NCBI RefSeq assembly: GCF_036409155.1
Contig: NZ_JAZGLW010000003.1
Coordinates: 62,001-126,000, forward strand
DNA: 64,000 nt
Source of the DNA: Mycobacterium sp. 050128
GTDB taxonomy: Bacteria > Actinomycetota > Actinomycetes > Mycobacteriales > Mycobacteriaceae
Reading direction: 5' to 3'
The translations under genes were made by a program, and so were the position numbers. Below the pieces are notes generated by a model that ran no database searches, was not told the origin of the DNA, and saw nothing but the letters and a program-made list of their open reading frames with translations. This document shows, piece by piece, positions 18,433-27,839 of this stretch. Each line of letters opens with the position of its first letter. The first letter of the stretch is position 1.

Positions 18433-19584
18433 TCAGGTAGTGCAGGCATACGCCTGAGCCACCCGGGTGACGAACTGGTAGACGGCCTCCTCATCCGGGG
18501 CCAGAGGGCCCGGACGGGCGAGCGGAGAGGTGAGGCCGCGTTGCACCGACTCGCAGGCCCCCCAATCCTGGCGGTTGGTGAGGTCCCAGAAGTCCACCGC
18601 ATATGAAGGGTCGAAATTGTCTTGGCTCGCAACGTCTTTGGGGAAGGCCCAGGCACATTCGACGTGCGTGCGGTCGATGGCCAGGGGCGTCATGAGGTGA
18701 GTCATTATGTAGTCGGGATGCAAGCTCACCAGCAGATTCGGGTATCCAACGACGTACATGACGGTGCATAGCTGCTGCTCGGACAATCCGGCGATCGCGC
18801 CGCCGCCGCTCTTTCCGGTGAGGGACATCGTCTCCAGGCCCTCGCCGATCGACATCCAGCCGGCAAGCCAGGTTCCCTCAAGGCCGAGGGTCGCGCCGCT
18901 GGTCGGCGGGCTGACTCGGGACAGTTCCGGGTGGATTGTCGGGCAGTGGTAACACTCTTGGTAGTTCTCGACGATGACCTTCCAGTTGGCGGCGAGCTCA
19001 TAGGAATGCCGAGCGACGATGATCAACTCTTCGGGCCGGTAGGGGCCGATTACGTCCTCGAGCCCCGCGACGTTTCCGGAGAAATCCGTGTCGTGTCCGC
19101 TCGGGTCGACGAAAAGCCAGCCGTGCCAATCCACCAGGCGCAGCTCGGTGAGCCCGAACTCGTCCGGGTTGAAGTCGGCGGCATCGCGGAAGCCGGGCGC
19201 ATTGCGAAGCGCGCCGTCCAGCCGGAAGGACCACGAGTGGTACGGGCAGATGATGCTGCGCTTTTTGGTCGACTCGCCACAGGGGAGCAGTTCGTGGCCG
19301 CGGTGACGGCAGACGTTGGCGAACGCACGCACGTCACTCTCCTCGGACCGCACCAGCAACACACCGTTCACGCCGGAGCCGACCGCGAGCTGGGCGCCGA
19401 CCTCAGCGATGTCGCTGGCATGGCCGACGCAGGTCCATCCCGAGAAGATGTGGCGCTGTTCCCATTCAAATACCTCGGGATCGACGTAAGCCTCTCGCGG
19501 CAGCATGCGCGATCGACCGAATGGCGCTAACGCCGCGGCAAGATCCGCGGACGGGACGGGTGCCCGGTCATCAAGTTTGGCCAT
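18433..19584 (-). CDS. Rieske non-heme iron oxygenase, alpha subunit
   Basis: This encodes 383 residues. A Rieske [2Fe-2S] site is formed by VCRHRGHELL and IICPYHSWSF (CxH and CxxH) near residues 92-115. The mononuclear Fe site is in ENYQECYHCPTIH near residue 210. These define ring-hydroxylating or demethylating oxygenases that use NAD(P)H through separate reductase partners. No reductase or ferredoxin is encoded next to it, so electrons must come from elsewhere. The substrate is unknown. Confidence 0.92.
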   Translation of the reverse strand: MAKLDDRAPVPSADLAAALAPFGRSRMLPREAYVDPEVFEWEQRHIFSGWTCVGHASDIAEVGAQLAVGSGVNGVLLVRSEESDVRAFANVCRHRGHELLPCGESTKKRSIICPYHSWSFRLDGALRNAPGFRDAADFNPDEFGLTELRLVDWHGWLFVDPSGHDTDFSGNVAGLEDVIGPYRPEELIIVARHSYELAANWKVIVENYQECYHCPTIHPELSRVSPPTSGATLGLEGTWLAGWMSIGEGLETMSLTGKSGGGAIAGLSEQQLCTVMYVVGYPNLLVSLHPDYIMTHLMTPLAIDRTHVECAWAFPKDVASQDNFDPSYAVDFWDLTNRQDWGACESVQRGLTSPLARPGPLAPDEEAVYQFVTRVAQAYACTT

Positions 19585-19638
19585 GGCCTCAGCGTAATTC
19601 CCGCGCTGACCAGGTACAGCCGTATCGGAAAAGCAGCG

Positions 19639-20343
19639 TCAGTCGCCGGCGTCGGCGGGTAGCAGTGAGTGGGCGACGCGGGTGCCCTGGTAACGGAATT
19701 GGTGTGCAGGGCGCCGCAGCGGCTCGATGGTGTTGTCGGTGTGTACGACGACTCCGCCCCCGGACGGGATTCCCAGCCCCGTGGCCGCGCCGTCGAGCGA
19801 GGCGATCGCGCGGGACAGTCGCGCCCAGTCAGCCTGCTCGTCGTGGGTGTCGATAACCGCGGGGACGAGGTTGAACACGTCGAGCAATTCGGTGGCAGCC
19901 GAAGTCTCGACGATTCCGTACCGTCCGAGCTGGACCGCGCCGGCTGATATGCCCACCAGGATCGCGCCACGGGTATGCCGGTCCAGCAACACGTCTTTCA
20001 TCCCGGTTTTCTCGAACGTCATCCAGCCGAGGCGCACATCGCCGCCCGCGAGGACGATCAACTGCGCGCCTTCCAAGAAGGTGCGGTCGTCTGGGCCGAA
20101 CGACGAATCGATCATGCGGCGGTCCGGGATTCCGATCGCATCCATCGCCGCCTCGAAGATGTCGTAGAACTCCGGACGGTCGCCGTTGGAGGCTCCGATG
20201 TACGCCGCGCTGAGTCGTGTGTCGCGCGTCAACCCGTCAAGTGCCGCTTCGAGCAACGGGCGGCCACGGTGCTTCCAGAACAGGAGCTGACTGTCCGCGA
20301 GCAGATACAGCGGTTGGAGTGGCTTCCGATCGGCGTCGGACAT
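19639..20343 (-). CDS. Peptidase S51-like (glutamine amidotransferase-fold) protein
   Basis: This encodes 234 residues from ATG 20343; a GTG nine bases upstream is also possible. The nucleophile elbow GISAGAVQLG (Ser) and the preceding LIVLAGGDVRLGW are characteristic of the S51/cyanophycinase-like class I glutamine-amidotransferase fold. The opening strand (QPLYLLADSQLLFW) fits. It probably hydrolyses small peptides or isopeptides in the cytosol. It is on the same strand as the Rieske gene, 54 bases upstream of it, so they may be co-transcribed. Confidence 0.8.
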   Translation of the reverse strand: MSDADRKPLQPLYLLADSQLLFWKHRGRPLLEAALDGLTRDTRLSAAYIGASNGDRPEFYDIFEAAMDAIGIPDRRMIDSSFGPDDRTFLEGAQLIVLAGGDVRLGWMTFEKTGMKDVLLDRHTRGAILVGISAGAVQLGRYGIVETSAATELLDVFNLVPAVIDTHDEQADWARLSRAIASLDGAATGLGIPSGGGVVVHTDNTIEPLRRPAHQFRYQGTRVAHSLLPADAGD

Positions 20344-20680
20344 GCAAGTCACCCTATCGGCGAAGTGCCGCTGCGCTCGGCTCGGTTCCCAAGTGTCGTC
20401 GATGTGCGTGTCCAGGCGGTGCGGCTACTGCCAGAATCGTTGTCTCACAGGGAATACGGAGCAAGTCGATCCGTGTTGGTCGTCCGGGGTGATGATCGGC
20501 TTCTCGACATTTGCCCGGGCATGTTCTGGGGGTGGCTCCATGATGCGAGTGGTGGGTGTATGTGTCTTAAACTTCTAATCCTTGATACAACGCGGGGCGG
20601 GTTGCCCGCACGTTAGATAGCGCCAGTCAGCTTCGTCGCTGGGCACTGGCCGAACAGAGGGGCTGTCGAACATCGACTGT
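20344..20680. other. Gene-free stretch between divergent S51-like and MFS genes
   Basis: About 337 bases with no convincing gene. Short open frames exist on both strands but lack plausible composition or ribosome sites. It should hold the divergent promoters of the S51-like gene and the MFS transporter. The AT-richer part at about 20565-20595 is the most promoter-like stretch. Confidence 0.4.
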
Positions 20681-22282
20681 GTGGTGACTCAGGACCAGGA
20701 GCGTAAACCGTCGACGTGGGCGCCCTTGCGCAACCGCGTGTACCGCGGCCTGTTCGTCGCCCAGTTCGTCTCCAATATCGGAACGTGGATGCAGGCCGTG
20801 GCGGCGCAATGGTTCTTGGTGGAAAGCCACAGTCCGGACGTCATCGTGGCGCTGGTTCAGACGGCAAGTCTGGGGCCGACGCTGCTTTTGGGGTTGTTCG
20901 CCGGCGTGCTCGCCGATCTGTTCGACCGGCGTCGCCTCCTGATATTTCTGCAAACATATGCCGTGCTGGTGGCGCTCGCGCTGGCGCTGCTGACCAACCT
21001 TGGTCGCCTCACCCCGACCGCGCTGTTGATGTTTACCTTGGCCATCGGGTTCGCTTCCGCATTGACCGGGCCGGCCTGGCAGGCGATTCAGCCCGAGGTT
21101 GTTCCGCGCCAGCAGATACCGGCGGTTTCGGTGTTGGGCAGCGTCTCGGCGAACTCCACCCGAGCGATTGGACCGGCGATCGGCGGTATCGTCGTGGCTT
21201 GGCTCGGTCCCGCGGCGGTCTTCGCGATCAACGCGGTGTCGTTCTCGGCGATCATCTTCGCTTTGCGGGCGTGGAATCGGCCGAAGCAAATCGTGCCGAT
21301 CGAGCGAGAACGCATCGGCCAGGCCATCGTCACCGGGCTGCAATACGTCGAGAACAGTCCGATTTTTCGCAGGATCCTCTTGCGCACAGCCCTTTTCCTG
21401 TTTCCCGCGTCGGCCATTCTCGCACTTTTGCCGGTGGCCGCCGCGCACACGTGGCGCCTCGGAGCCGGCGGCTACGGTGTGGCGCTGGGGGCCATTGGTT
21501 TTGGCGCGATACTCGGCGTCATAGCTGCCGAACCGTTGCATGCACGAATATCGGACAACCGGCTGATGGCGATCTCTGCCGCGGCGTATGGCCTCGCGCC
21601 GGTAGCCGTGGTCTGGCTGCCGTTCGGGGCCGCGATTCCGTTTCTGATGTTGTCCGGGACGGCGTGGCTGATCACTTTGACGACGTTGAACGCCGCAGCG
21701 CAGCTGTCGCTGCCGCGCTGGGTTCGGGCCCGTGGACTGTCGGTGTATCTGTTGGTCTCGACCGGATCTCAGGCGCTCGGCGCCTATATCTGGGGCCTCC
21801 TTGCCACCCGGTGGGGACTTGACGTCGCGATGCTGTGGTCGGCCGCGGTGCTGGGCGTTGCTGCCGTCAGTGTTGTCGTGCTGCCGCTGCGGCCGTGCAC
21901 CGGCACGGAGAGTGTCGAGGTTTCCAGCGCCTGGCCGACGCCGACGCTCGTGTTCGAACCGTGCCCACAGGATGGGCCGGTGCTCGTAGCCGTCCGCTAC
22001 CAGGTGCCGCCCGAGAACCTCGATGAATTCATCGAAGCGATGCGGGACGTCAGGCAGTCACGGCTGCGCACGGGCGGCCACAGTTGGCGGCTCTATCACA
22101 GTGTCGAGGAACCCAACTCGTTCCTGGAGCGGTTCACCGTGACGTCCTGGAGCGAATTTGAGCGCCAACGCACCGAGCGATGGGTGGATGTCGACCATGA
22201 CGGCGTCACGAGGGCAGTCAGTTACACCGTCGACAACACCCGGCGGCACGAGTACTACGTCGCGTTGCGCACGCGCAAGTGA
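20681..22282 (+). CDS. MFS transporter with C-terminal ABM-like domain (MFS_3/EntS-like)
   Basis: This encodes 533 residues from GTG 20681. The first about 420 residues form a 12-helix MFS exporter of the MFS_3 type (FVSNIGTWMQAVAAQWFLV, then GVLADLFDRRRLLIF, the conserved loop 2-3 motif). The last about 105 residues (VLVAVRYQVPPENLDEFIEA to the end) form a soluble ferredoxin-like ABM/Dabb-type domain. This fusion is common in the family. It probably exports a siderophore, drug or metabolite; the substrate is unknown. It is convergent with the GNAT gene. Confidence 0.88.
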   Translation: MVTQDQERKPSTWAPLRNRVYRGLFVAQFVSNIGTWMQAVAAQWFLVESHSPDVIVALVQTASLGPTLLLGLFAGVLADLFDRRRLLIFLQTYAVLVALALALLTNLGRLTPTALLMFTLAIGFASALTGPAWQAIQPEVVPRQQIPAVSVLGSVSANSTRAIGPAIGGIVVAWLGPAAVFAINAVSFSAIIFALRAWNRPKQIVPIERERIGQAIVTGLQYVENSPIFRRILLRTALFLFPASAILALLPVAAAHTWRLGAGGYGVALGAIGFGAILGVIAAEPLHARISDNRLMAISAAAYGLAPVAVVWLPFGAAIPFLMLSGTAWLITLTTLNAAAQLSLPRWVRARGLSVYLLVSTGSQALGAYIWGLLATRWGLDVAMLWSAAVLGVAAVSVVVLPLRPCTGTESVEVSSAWPTPTLVFEPCPQDGPVLVAVRYQVPPENLDEFIEAMRDVRQSRLRTGGHSWRLYHSVEEPNSFLERFTVTSWSEFERQRTERWVDVDHDGVTRAVSYTVDNTRRHEYYVALRTRK

Positions 22283-22319
22283 GAGCGGTTATGCTGCTGC
22301 GCCGCAACATCATCGGTAA

Positions 22320-22859
22320 TTAGCCGATTGGCCGGGGCGGTCCCAGCGGCTCGCCGGGGCCCAGATCGAGTTGCATCCACGCGACGTCGTGCCAGCGGTC
22401 GTTCTTGAAATAGACACGCGGCCAGGCGCCGATATCTTCGAATCCGAAGGATCGGTGAAATGCGTTGCTGGCCTCGTTGGGTTGGGTGATGCCGGCGAAG
22501 ATTCGCCGGTATCCGCGCTCGGCGAGCCGGTGCAGCACTTCGGCATAAAGTCTGCGCCCCCAACCCGCGCGGTGACGGTCGCCGCTGATGTAGATGCCGG
22601 TCTCGGCCGACCATTTGAAGGAAGGCAGGCTGATCAATGCGTGGCCGTAGGCGAAGCCGATGACCTGATCGTCATGTTCGAGGACCAGCCATTCGTGCGC
22701 CCGTTGGGCGTTGGCGATACGTGACGCCATCTCGTCGGCGCTGGGTGCCTCGAGTTCCCAACTGATCAGCGTGTTCTCGACGTACGGGCGGTAGATCGCC
22801 ACGCAGGCGGCCGCATCCTGCGGCGTAGCCGAACGCACGGTACCGCTGATCGCTTGCAT
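22320..22859 (-). CDS. GNAT N-acetyltransferase, phosphinothricin-acetyltransferase-like
   Basis: This encodes 179 residues from the ATG at 22859; longer in-frame readings add an uncharacteristic N-terminus. Family hallmarks are AACVAIYRPYVENTLISWE at the start, the acetyl-CoA motif A region GDRHRAGWGRRLYAEVL, and the final GFEDIGAWPRVYFKNDRWHDV. Such enzymes acetylate amino groups of amino-acid analogues such as phosphinothricin or methionine derivatives. It is convergent with the MFS gene. Confidence 0.88.
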   Translation of the reverse strand: MQAISGTVRSATPQDAAACVAIYRPYVENTLISWELEAPSADEMASRIANAQRAHEWLVLEHDDQVIGFAYGHALISLPSFKWSAETGIYISGDRHRAGWGRRLYAEVLHRLAERGYRRIFAGITQPNEASNAFHRSFGFEDIGAWPRVYFKNDRWHDVAWMQLDLGPGEPLGPPRPIG

Positions 22860-22951
22860 GCCAGCAGTCTTCCAGCCGCTCGGTTTGCCTGCGAATCGCG
22901 GGTGCAATTTCGCTGCTTCGTCGTCGGCACCCAAGACTTGCGATCGCGCAA

Positions 22952-22982
22952 ACGGCCGCCGGGTCATGGACCCGACGGCCGT
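22952..22982. terminator. GC-rich hairpin, possible terminator after the Gly/Arg peptide gene
   Basis: The arms at 22952-22965 and 22969-22982 pair over 14 bp with one mismatch around an ATG loop. There is no U-tract, as is common in mycobacteria. It lies between the peptide gene at 23123 and the GNAT start at 22859, both on the minus strand, so it could end the peptide transcript. Confidence 0.4.
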
Positions 22983-23068
22983 ATCACGGTTTATCGCAGT
23001 GTGCTTGCGATGGCGGTCTCCGCCTCAGGCTTAATCGCCTGGGCGGGACGAACGTAGTGCAACTCCTA

Positions 23069-23105
23069 GCGCCCCACGATTACTCAGTGAGAGTTGAAGG
23101 GGCGC
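23069..23105. terminator. Stem-loop just downstream of the Gly/Arg peptide gene
   Basis: GCGCCCC at 23069-23075 pairs with GGGGCGC at 23099-23105. The loop contains a second short stem (ACTC with GAGT). It starts 18 bases after the peptide stop on the minus strand and could be a terminator or mRNA-stabilising 3' hairpin. Confidence 0.35.
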
Positions 23106-23122
23106 AGAGGAAAGTATGAGAT

Positions 23123-23284
23123 TTAGCGGCCGCCGCCGGCGCCGCCGCCGCGGCCACCACCAGCGCCACCACCGCGGCCGCCGCCGGCGCCACCGCCGCG
23201 GCCACCACCAGCGCCACCACCACGGCCGCCGCCGGCGCCACCGCCGTGGCCGATGAACATTGTCTCGATGCTGTTGTTGATCAT
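23123..23284 (-). CDS. Small Gly/Arg octapeptide-repeat peptide
   Basis: This 53-residue frame consists of a leader-like start MINNSIETMFIGH followed by exactly five copies of GGGAGGGR and a stop. A ribosome-site-like AAGGG lies about 7 bases upstream of the ATG. At DNA level two synonymous versions of the 24-base unit alternate (A-B-A-B-A), so the array grew in 48-base steps, and wobble positions vary while the octapeptide does not. That points to selection on the protein. It carries no Cys, and Ser or Thr only in the leader. I do not recognise the family. RGG-like nucleic-acid binding or a processed secreted peptide are possibilities. It lies 517 bases from the end of the giant regulator on the same strand. 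Confidence 0.6.
   Translation of the reverse strand: MINNSIETMFIGHGGGAGGGRGGGAGGGRGGGAGGGRGGGAGGGRGGGAGGGR
23126..23245. repeat. Tandem 24/48-bp repeat inside the Gly/Arg peptide gene
   Basis: Five 24-base units encode the octapeptide GGGAGGGR on the minus strand. Odd and even units use different synonymous codons, so the true duplication unit is 48 bases. A copy-number-variable locus is plausible. Confidence 0.85.
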
Positions 23285-23801
23285 GACCCTTACCCTATCG
23301 CCGAATCAGGTATGGCGGCAATACGATTCACCGCGTGCATCGGCCCCGGTCGGCAGGTGAACAGAGACCGCAATTCCGTTGAACAAAAAGGGGCGCGGGT
23401 CGTTGGTAGCGCCCACTGTTCGCGTTGCTCGGGCCCTTTGAACGGGGTTCGGGCGAGCCCACAGTTCACGAGGCTGCGAGGACCAATTGGGGGACTTGAG
23501 ACGGCAATCAGGCGATCGGTGTGGTTTGCTGTCATGCTCGCGGGCATGGCGGCCACTCCTCAAACCGTGACCGGTCATCTTCGGCGGCAGGCGTCGTCCG
23601 GCCGACTGACGCTGCCTGATCTGCTGGGCGCAGGCAGCTCCGACGCGGTGGAGATCGACGAGCGTCCCTCGATGCAGGGGTGGACGGACGGCCTGTTCGC
23701 GATGTTCGGACACCGCCGGCGGCGAACCGCGGGGTCTCGACCGAATCAACAACCACAGCTGATCGGCAAGCGCGATCGTCAATCGGGCTCGGCCCGGTTG
23801 C
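23285..23801. other. Unassigned stretch between peptide gene and giant regulator
   Basis: About 517 bases with no gene I can support. A plus-strand open frame crosses it and contains a protein-like stretch (VTGHLRRQASSGRLTLPDL, then MQGWTDGLFAMFGH at about 23550-23710). However, it runs into the peptide repeat and the end of the giant gene in antisense and lacks a convincing start. It may be a gene remnant or the 3' trailer of the giant transcript plus the promoter of the peptide. Confidence 0.4.
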
Positions 23802-26800
23802 TTACCGGGCGAGCTCATCGAACCGCGCGAGGGCGGCATCGTGGTCTGTCTCTTCGAAGAATTCGTAGCGGTTGATCAGATCGCCTTCGACCATAAAGAC
23901 GTCGGCCATGCGCCACTCGGCGTAGAAGCCATCTGGTGTCGTCGACTGAGCAACGTGGGTGACGACGGCGCCGCGACCGGTCAGCCGATGAACTGCTTCA
24001 ACGTAGACGATGCTGCGCTTTGTCTCACCCATCGCGGCACGGAGGAAGTCCATCAGATCGCCGGGCGCTAGCATTACCCCGCGTCGGTGGTCGACATCTT
24101 CGAAGGTCTTTGTCGTCGTTGGCAATTGGCCTCGGTTGAGCACCTCGAACACCCGTGTGATGGCAGACCACGTACGCGACTGGGGGGCCGCCTCTCCGGC
24201 GAGGTAGCGAGCATCGAGTTCGGCAAAGGCGGCATCCATGTCGTCAGGGTCGAAGGCGACGCGTGCCAATATCCTTTCGTCGGAGTCGATCTCCGTGATG
24301 CCGAGCAGCTCAACACCGAATTCGCCGTGCCGCAGTGCGCGGTTGGAAGAGCAGAAGCGGGTGAGCGCGAGGCGCTCGCCGCGGGTAGCGATAACGGCCA
24401 ATGTGGTATTCGCCCCGCCGTCTACCGCCAAGGCTTTCATTTTCTCGACCACTTCGTCGCGACCGTGCCAAATCCCCGCATTCACCACGTGTCGACGATC
24501 CTCGACCAAAATATCGGCGGCCAAGGCATCGGCTACCGCCGGCCAGTTGCGTTGCCCCAAATTTGCCACGAAGTGCTTGTCCACTCGGGTTGCCGCGTTT
24601 TCCAGCCGTAGCGCTGGTGGGCGCAGTTCCTCGAACCGCGCGAGCGCGGCGTCGATGTCGTCTTCTTCGTACACTTCCATCTGGGGTCCGTCGGCAACGA
24701 ACAAAAGTGTTCGTGCCCATTGCAATTCGTTCCCATGTTCATCGCTGCCTTCGATGACGAGACCGGACACGATCCCATGGGTATCGAGCGCATGGGCCAC
24801 CGTCGTACGGTAGCGAGCATCGGGTACGAGAGACCATAGCTCTTCGACAGCGTGCGCGAAATCCCCAGGCGCGAAAGGAACTCGTCGATGATTGGTGTAC
24901 GCGATTTGTCTCATCATTGGCCCCGGCTGGTGACGATTAGCCTCGCCCAGAGTGTCGATTCCCATCTGCCATACGCGCGCATATGGTGCCGCCTCGCCGA
25001 CCAGGTACCGATGTTCGAGCTCTTCGTAGGCGGCGTCGATGTCTTCGAGATCGAACGAGACTAGTGCGACGATCCGGTCCTCGGCGTTGATCTCGACGAT
25101 GGAGAACGACTCTGTGAAGTACGCGTCGTCTCCTTGATCGCGGAACGTGAGCTGACCGCGGGTGAGTACGAGGCGCTGTCCTCGCAGCGCAATAGGGTTC
25201 GACGTTATGTGCGTGGTCCCGACGTCGGCAATTGACCGGATGTCCGCCATCTGGGCGTCTCGACCGTGCCGGACTCCCGCGCCTACCACTCGACGGCGGT
25301 CGTCACTAGAGAAGTCGTCGGCGAGTGCTTCGCTGAGACCGGACCAGTCACGAGCGGCAAAATGCGCTAGGAAATGGTCGGCCACTCTGCTCGCAGCGTT
25401 TTCCAGCCGTCTCGCCGTCGGGTGCAGGGCATCGAATCGGGCGAGCGCGGCGTCGATGTCTGCCGCATCGAAAACCTCGCAGCGGTTCACCATTTCACCC
25501 TCGACCGTCAGCAGGGCGATGCCACGCCACTCGGCATTGAAGCCGTCGCGCGAAGTTTCCTCTGCGGAGTATGTGATTAACGATCCGATATTGCTCAGCC
25601 GATGCACTTCCTCGACATGGATGTTGATGTCTTGCTTGGAATCCCATCCTGCGTTGATATAGGCGATGACGTCGCCCGGGCCGAAAGCCGTCTCCCGTCG
25701 GTGGTCGATGCTCACACAGTCTTGCGCCATCGGCGGCAGTTCATGGCGGTTCAGTGCCGCGTAGCTGGCCGCAACGACTGACCAGACGCGCGCGCAGGCT
25801 CTGGCTTCGCCAACGACATATCGTGCATCGAGCTCTGCGAGCGCGCCCTGGATATCGTCGGGGTCGAACACGATCCGCGTCACGATCCGGTCATCGGCGT
25901 CGATTTCAATGACGTCAAGAACATCGGTATGGAAGGCGCCGGGAGCCTGGTCCCAATCCGCATAGCGCAAACGGGTGAGGATGAGCCGTGTGCCGCGCGT
26001 CGCAACGACCGTCGACGTCATGTTGGTCCCGCCGAGTTCGGCGACGACGCGCATGCTCGCGATTTCTGCCTCTCGACCCTGTCGGGCTTCAACGCCAACC
26101 AACCGACGGCGATCCTCAGTGGAAAAGTCGTCCGCTAGCAGTTCCGCCAATGCGTCCCAGTCGTGCGCGGTGAACCGTGCCAGGAAGCGCTCTGCCACTT
26201 GACTTGCGGCGTTTTCAGGTCGCGCTGCGGGCCGGGTTAGTTGTTCGAACCTCGCGAGTGCGGCGTCCAAGTCTGCCTCGTCGAAAAGCTCGCAGCGGTT
26301 GAGAATTTCACCTTGTATCGTTAGTAGAAAGACTTCCCGCCACTCTGCGTCGAAGCCCTCTCGTGAGCTGCCATTCATCGCGTTGGTTACGACTACTCCA
26401 CGATCACTCAACCGATGCACGGCTTCGATATAGATCTCGGACTTTGGCGTGATATCCCAGGTCGCATGGGTGTATCTAAACAGCTCGCCAGGCGCGAAAG
26501 CTCTTCCTTGCCGGTGGTCGATATTCACCCAATCTGGCGTCGTCGATGGGAGTTCGTGTCGATTAACCGCGGCGTAGGCGCACAGAATAGCCGACCACGT
26601 GTGTGCATGGACGCGCCCTTCCCCGGCCAGGTAACGGGATTCGAGTTCGGCGACGGCTGTCGTGAAGTCGTCGGGGTCGAACGTGATGAGGGCCGTGATC
26701 CGCCCGTCGGCGTTGATCTCGACGATATTGAGGACATCGGTGCGGAATGAATCGGGTCTCTGGTCGTGGCCGGAAGCATGCGAACGGTTGAGGAGGAGAC

Positions 26801-27839
26801 GGCCGCCTCGGATCGCAATGATGGCTGAATCAAGGCGCTTTACCCCGATTTCGGCGAGTGCCGACATCTCGGCGATGACGGCATCGCGGCCCTCTCGGAC
26901 TCCGACGCCTACCACCAACCGACGATCGTCGTGGAAAGCACCCTCGGCCAGGGTTTCAGCGATGGCGTCCCAATCGCGTGCGGCGAACTGCGACCGGAAG
27001 CGCTCGAATGCGAGTGTTGCCGCGCTTTCTAGCCCCGACGATGGCCGGGTGAGCTGTTCGAACCGCGCGATCGCGGCATCCAAGTGCGCCTCGTCGAAAA
27101 TCTCTCCACGACTAAGCATTTCATTTTCGACTGTCAGCAGTTCGATCATCCGCCACTCGGCATCAAAGCCCTCTTGCGAGGTCCCATGCGCAGCATGGGT
27201 GAGAACTGCCCCGCTGCCGGAAAGCTCATGCACCACCTCCACATAGAGGCTCACCCCCGGGAGAGCACCCCACGAGGAACGCAGATATGTCTCCAGATCA
27301 TCTGGACCGATCGCGATGACAGGTCGGTGGTCGACTGTTATCCAATCAGGGGTCATCGGGGGGATTTCGTGCCGGTTGAGCGTTGCAAAGGCGTCGGCGA
27401 TGACCGACCACGTGCGTGCGTAAGCACTCGCTTCACCTGCCAGGTAGCGGGATTCGAGATCGGCAATGGCAGTCGTGAACTCTTCGGCATCGAAGACATT
27501 GACCGACGCGATCAGCCCGTCCGCGTCGATCTCGACGACGTTGAGGGCATCGTTCTGGATCGTCTCAGGGTCGCGGCCGGCGGCGCGCACACATGCGAGG
27601 GCCAGCCGCTCACCGCGGATCGCCACGACGTCCACCATCGATATTGTGAAGCCGAGATCGGCAGCCGCCCGCAGGCCGTCGATCTCGGCATCTCGACCAT
27701 GTTGGGCCCCAGCATTCACGACCCGCCGATGATCGATGCTGGAAACGTTGCGGCCCATGGTTGCAGCCAGCGCATCCCAGTCGCGGGCGGCGAAGTAGGA
27801 CCAGAACCGTTGGAATATTCGCGTTGCTGCGTTCTCGAG
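23802..27839. repeat. Five tandem ~807-bp coding repeats (paired SnoaL-like modules)
   Basis: Units start on the minus strand at 27839, 27032, 26219, 25406 and 24605, giving periods of 807, 813, 813, 801 and 804 bases. Each unit opens with a LENAAxR-type motif, has RDWxAL, DRRxVV, GRDA, IEIxADxRI and RYLxGEA in its first half, and NRHxxP, DHRR, GFxAEWR and DAALARF in its second. The units have diverged, so this is an old array rather than an assembly artefact. Confidence 0.88.

Noticed and set aside
20681..22282. MFS transporter with extra C-terminal domain considered as a novel fusion
   Set aside because: The ABM/Dabb-like tail is common in the MFS_3/EntS-like family, so it is expected rather than new.
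22991..23062. Short minus-strand frame reading VRPAQAIKPEAETAIASTLR before a stop
   Set aside because: It is amphipathic and peptide-like, but has no ATG or GTG start with a ribosome site; an in-frame stop lies just upstream.
23123..23250. Repeat array considered as a CRISPR
   Set aside because: Units are directly tandem 24/48-base codon repeats with no unique spacers, and they translate into a clean octapeptide. The same reasoning excludes the Gly/Pro repeats at 36658-36745 and 38540-38815.
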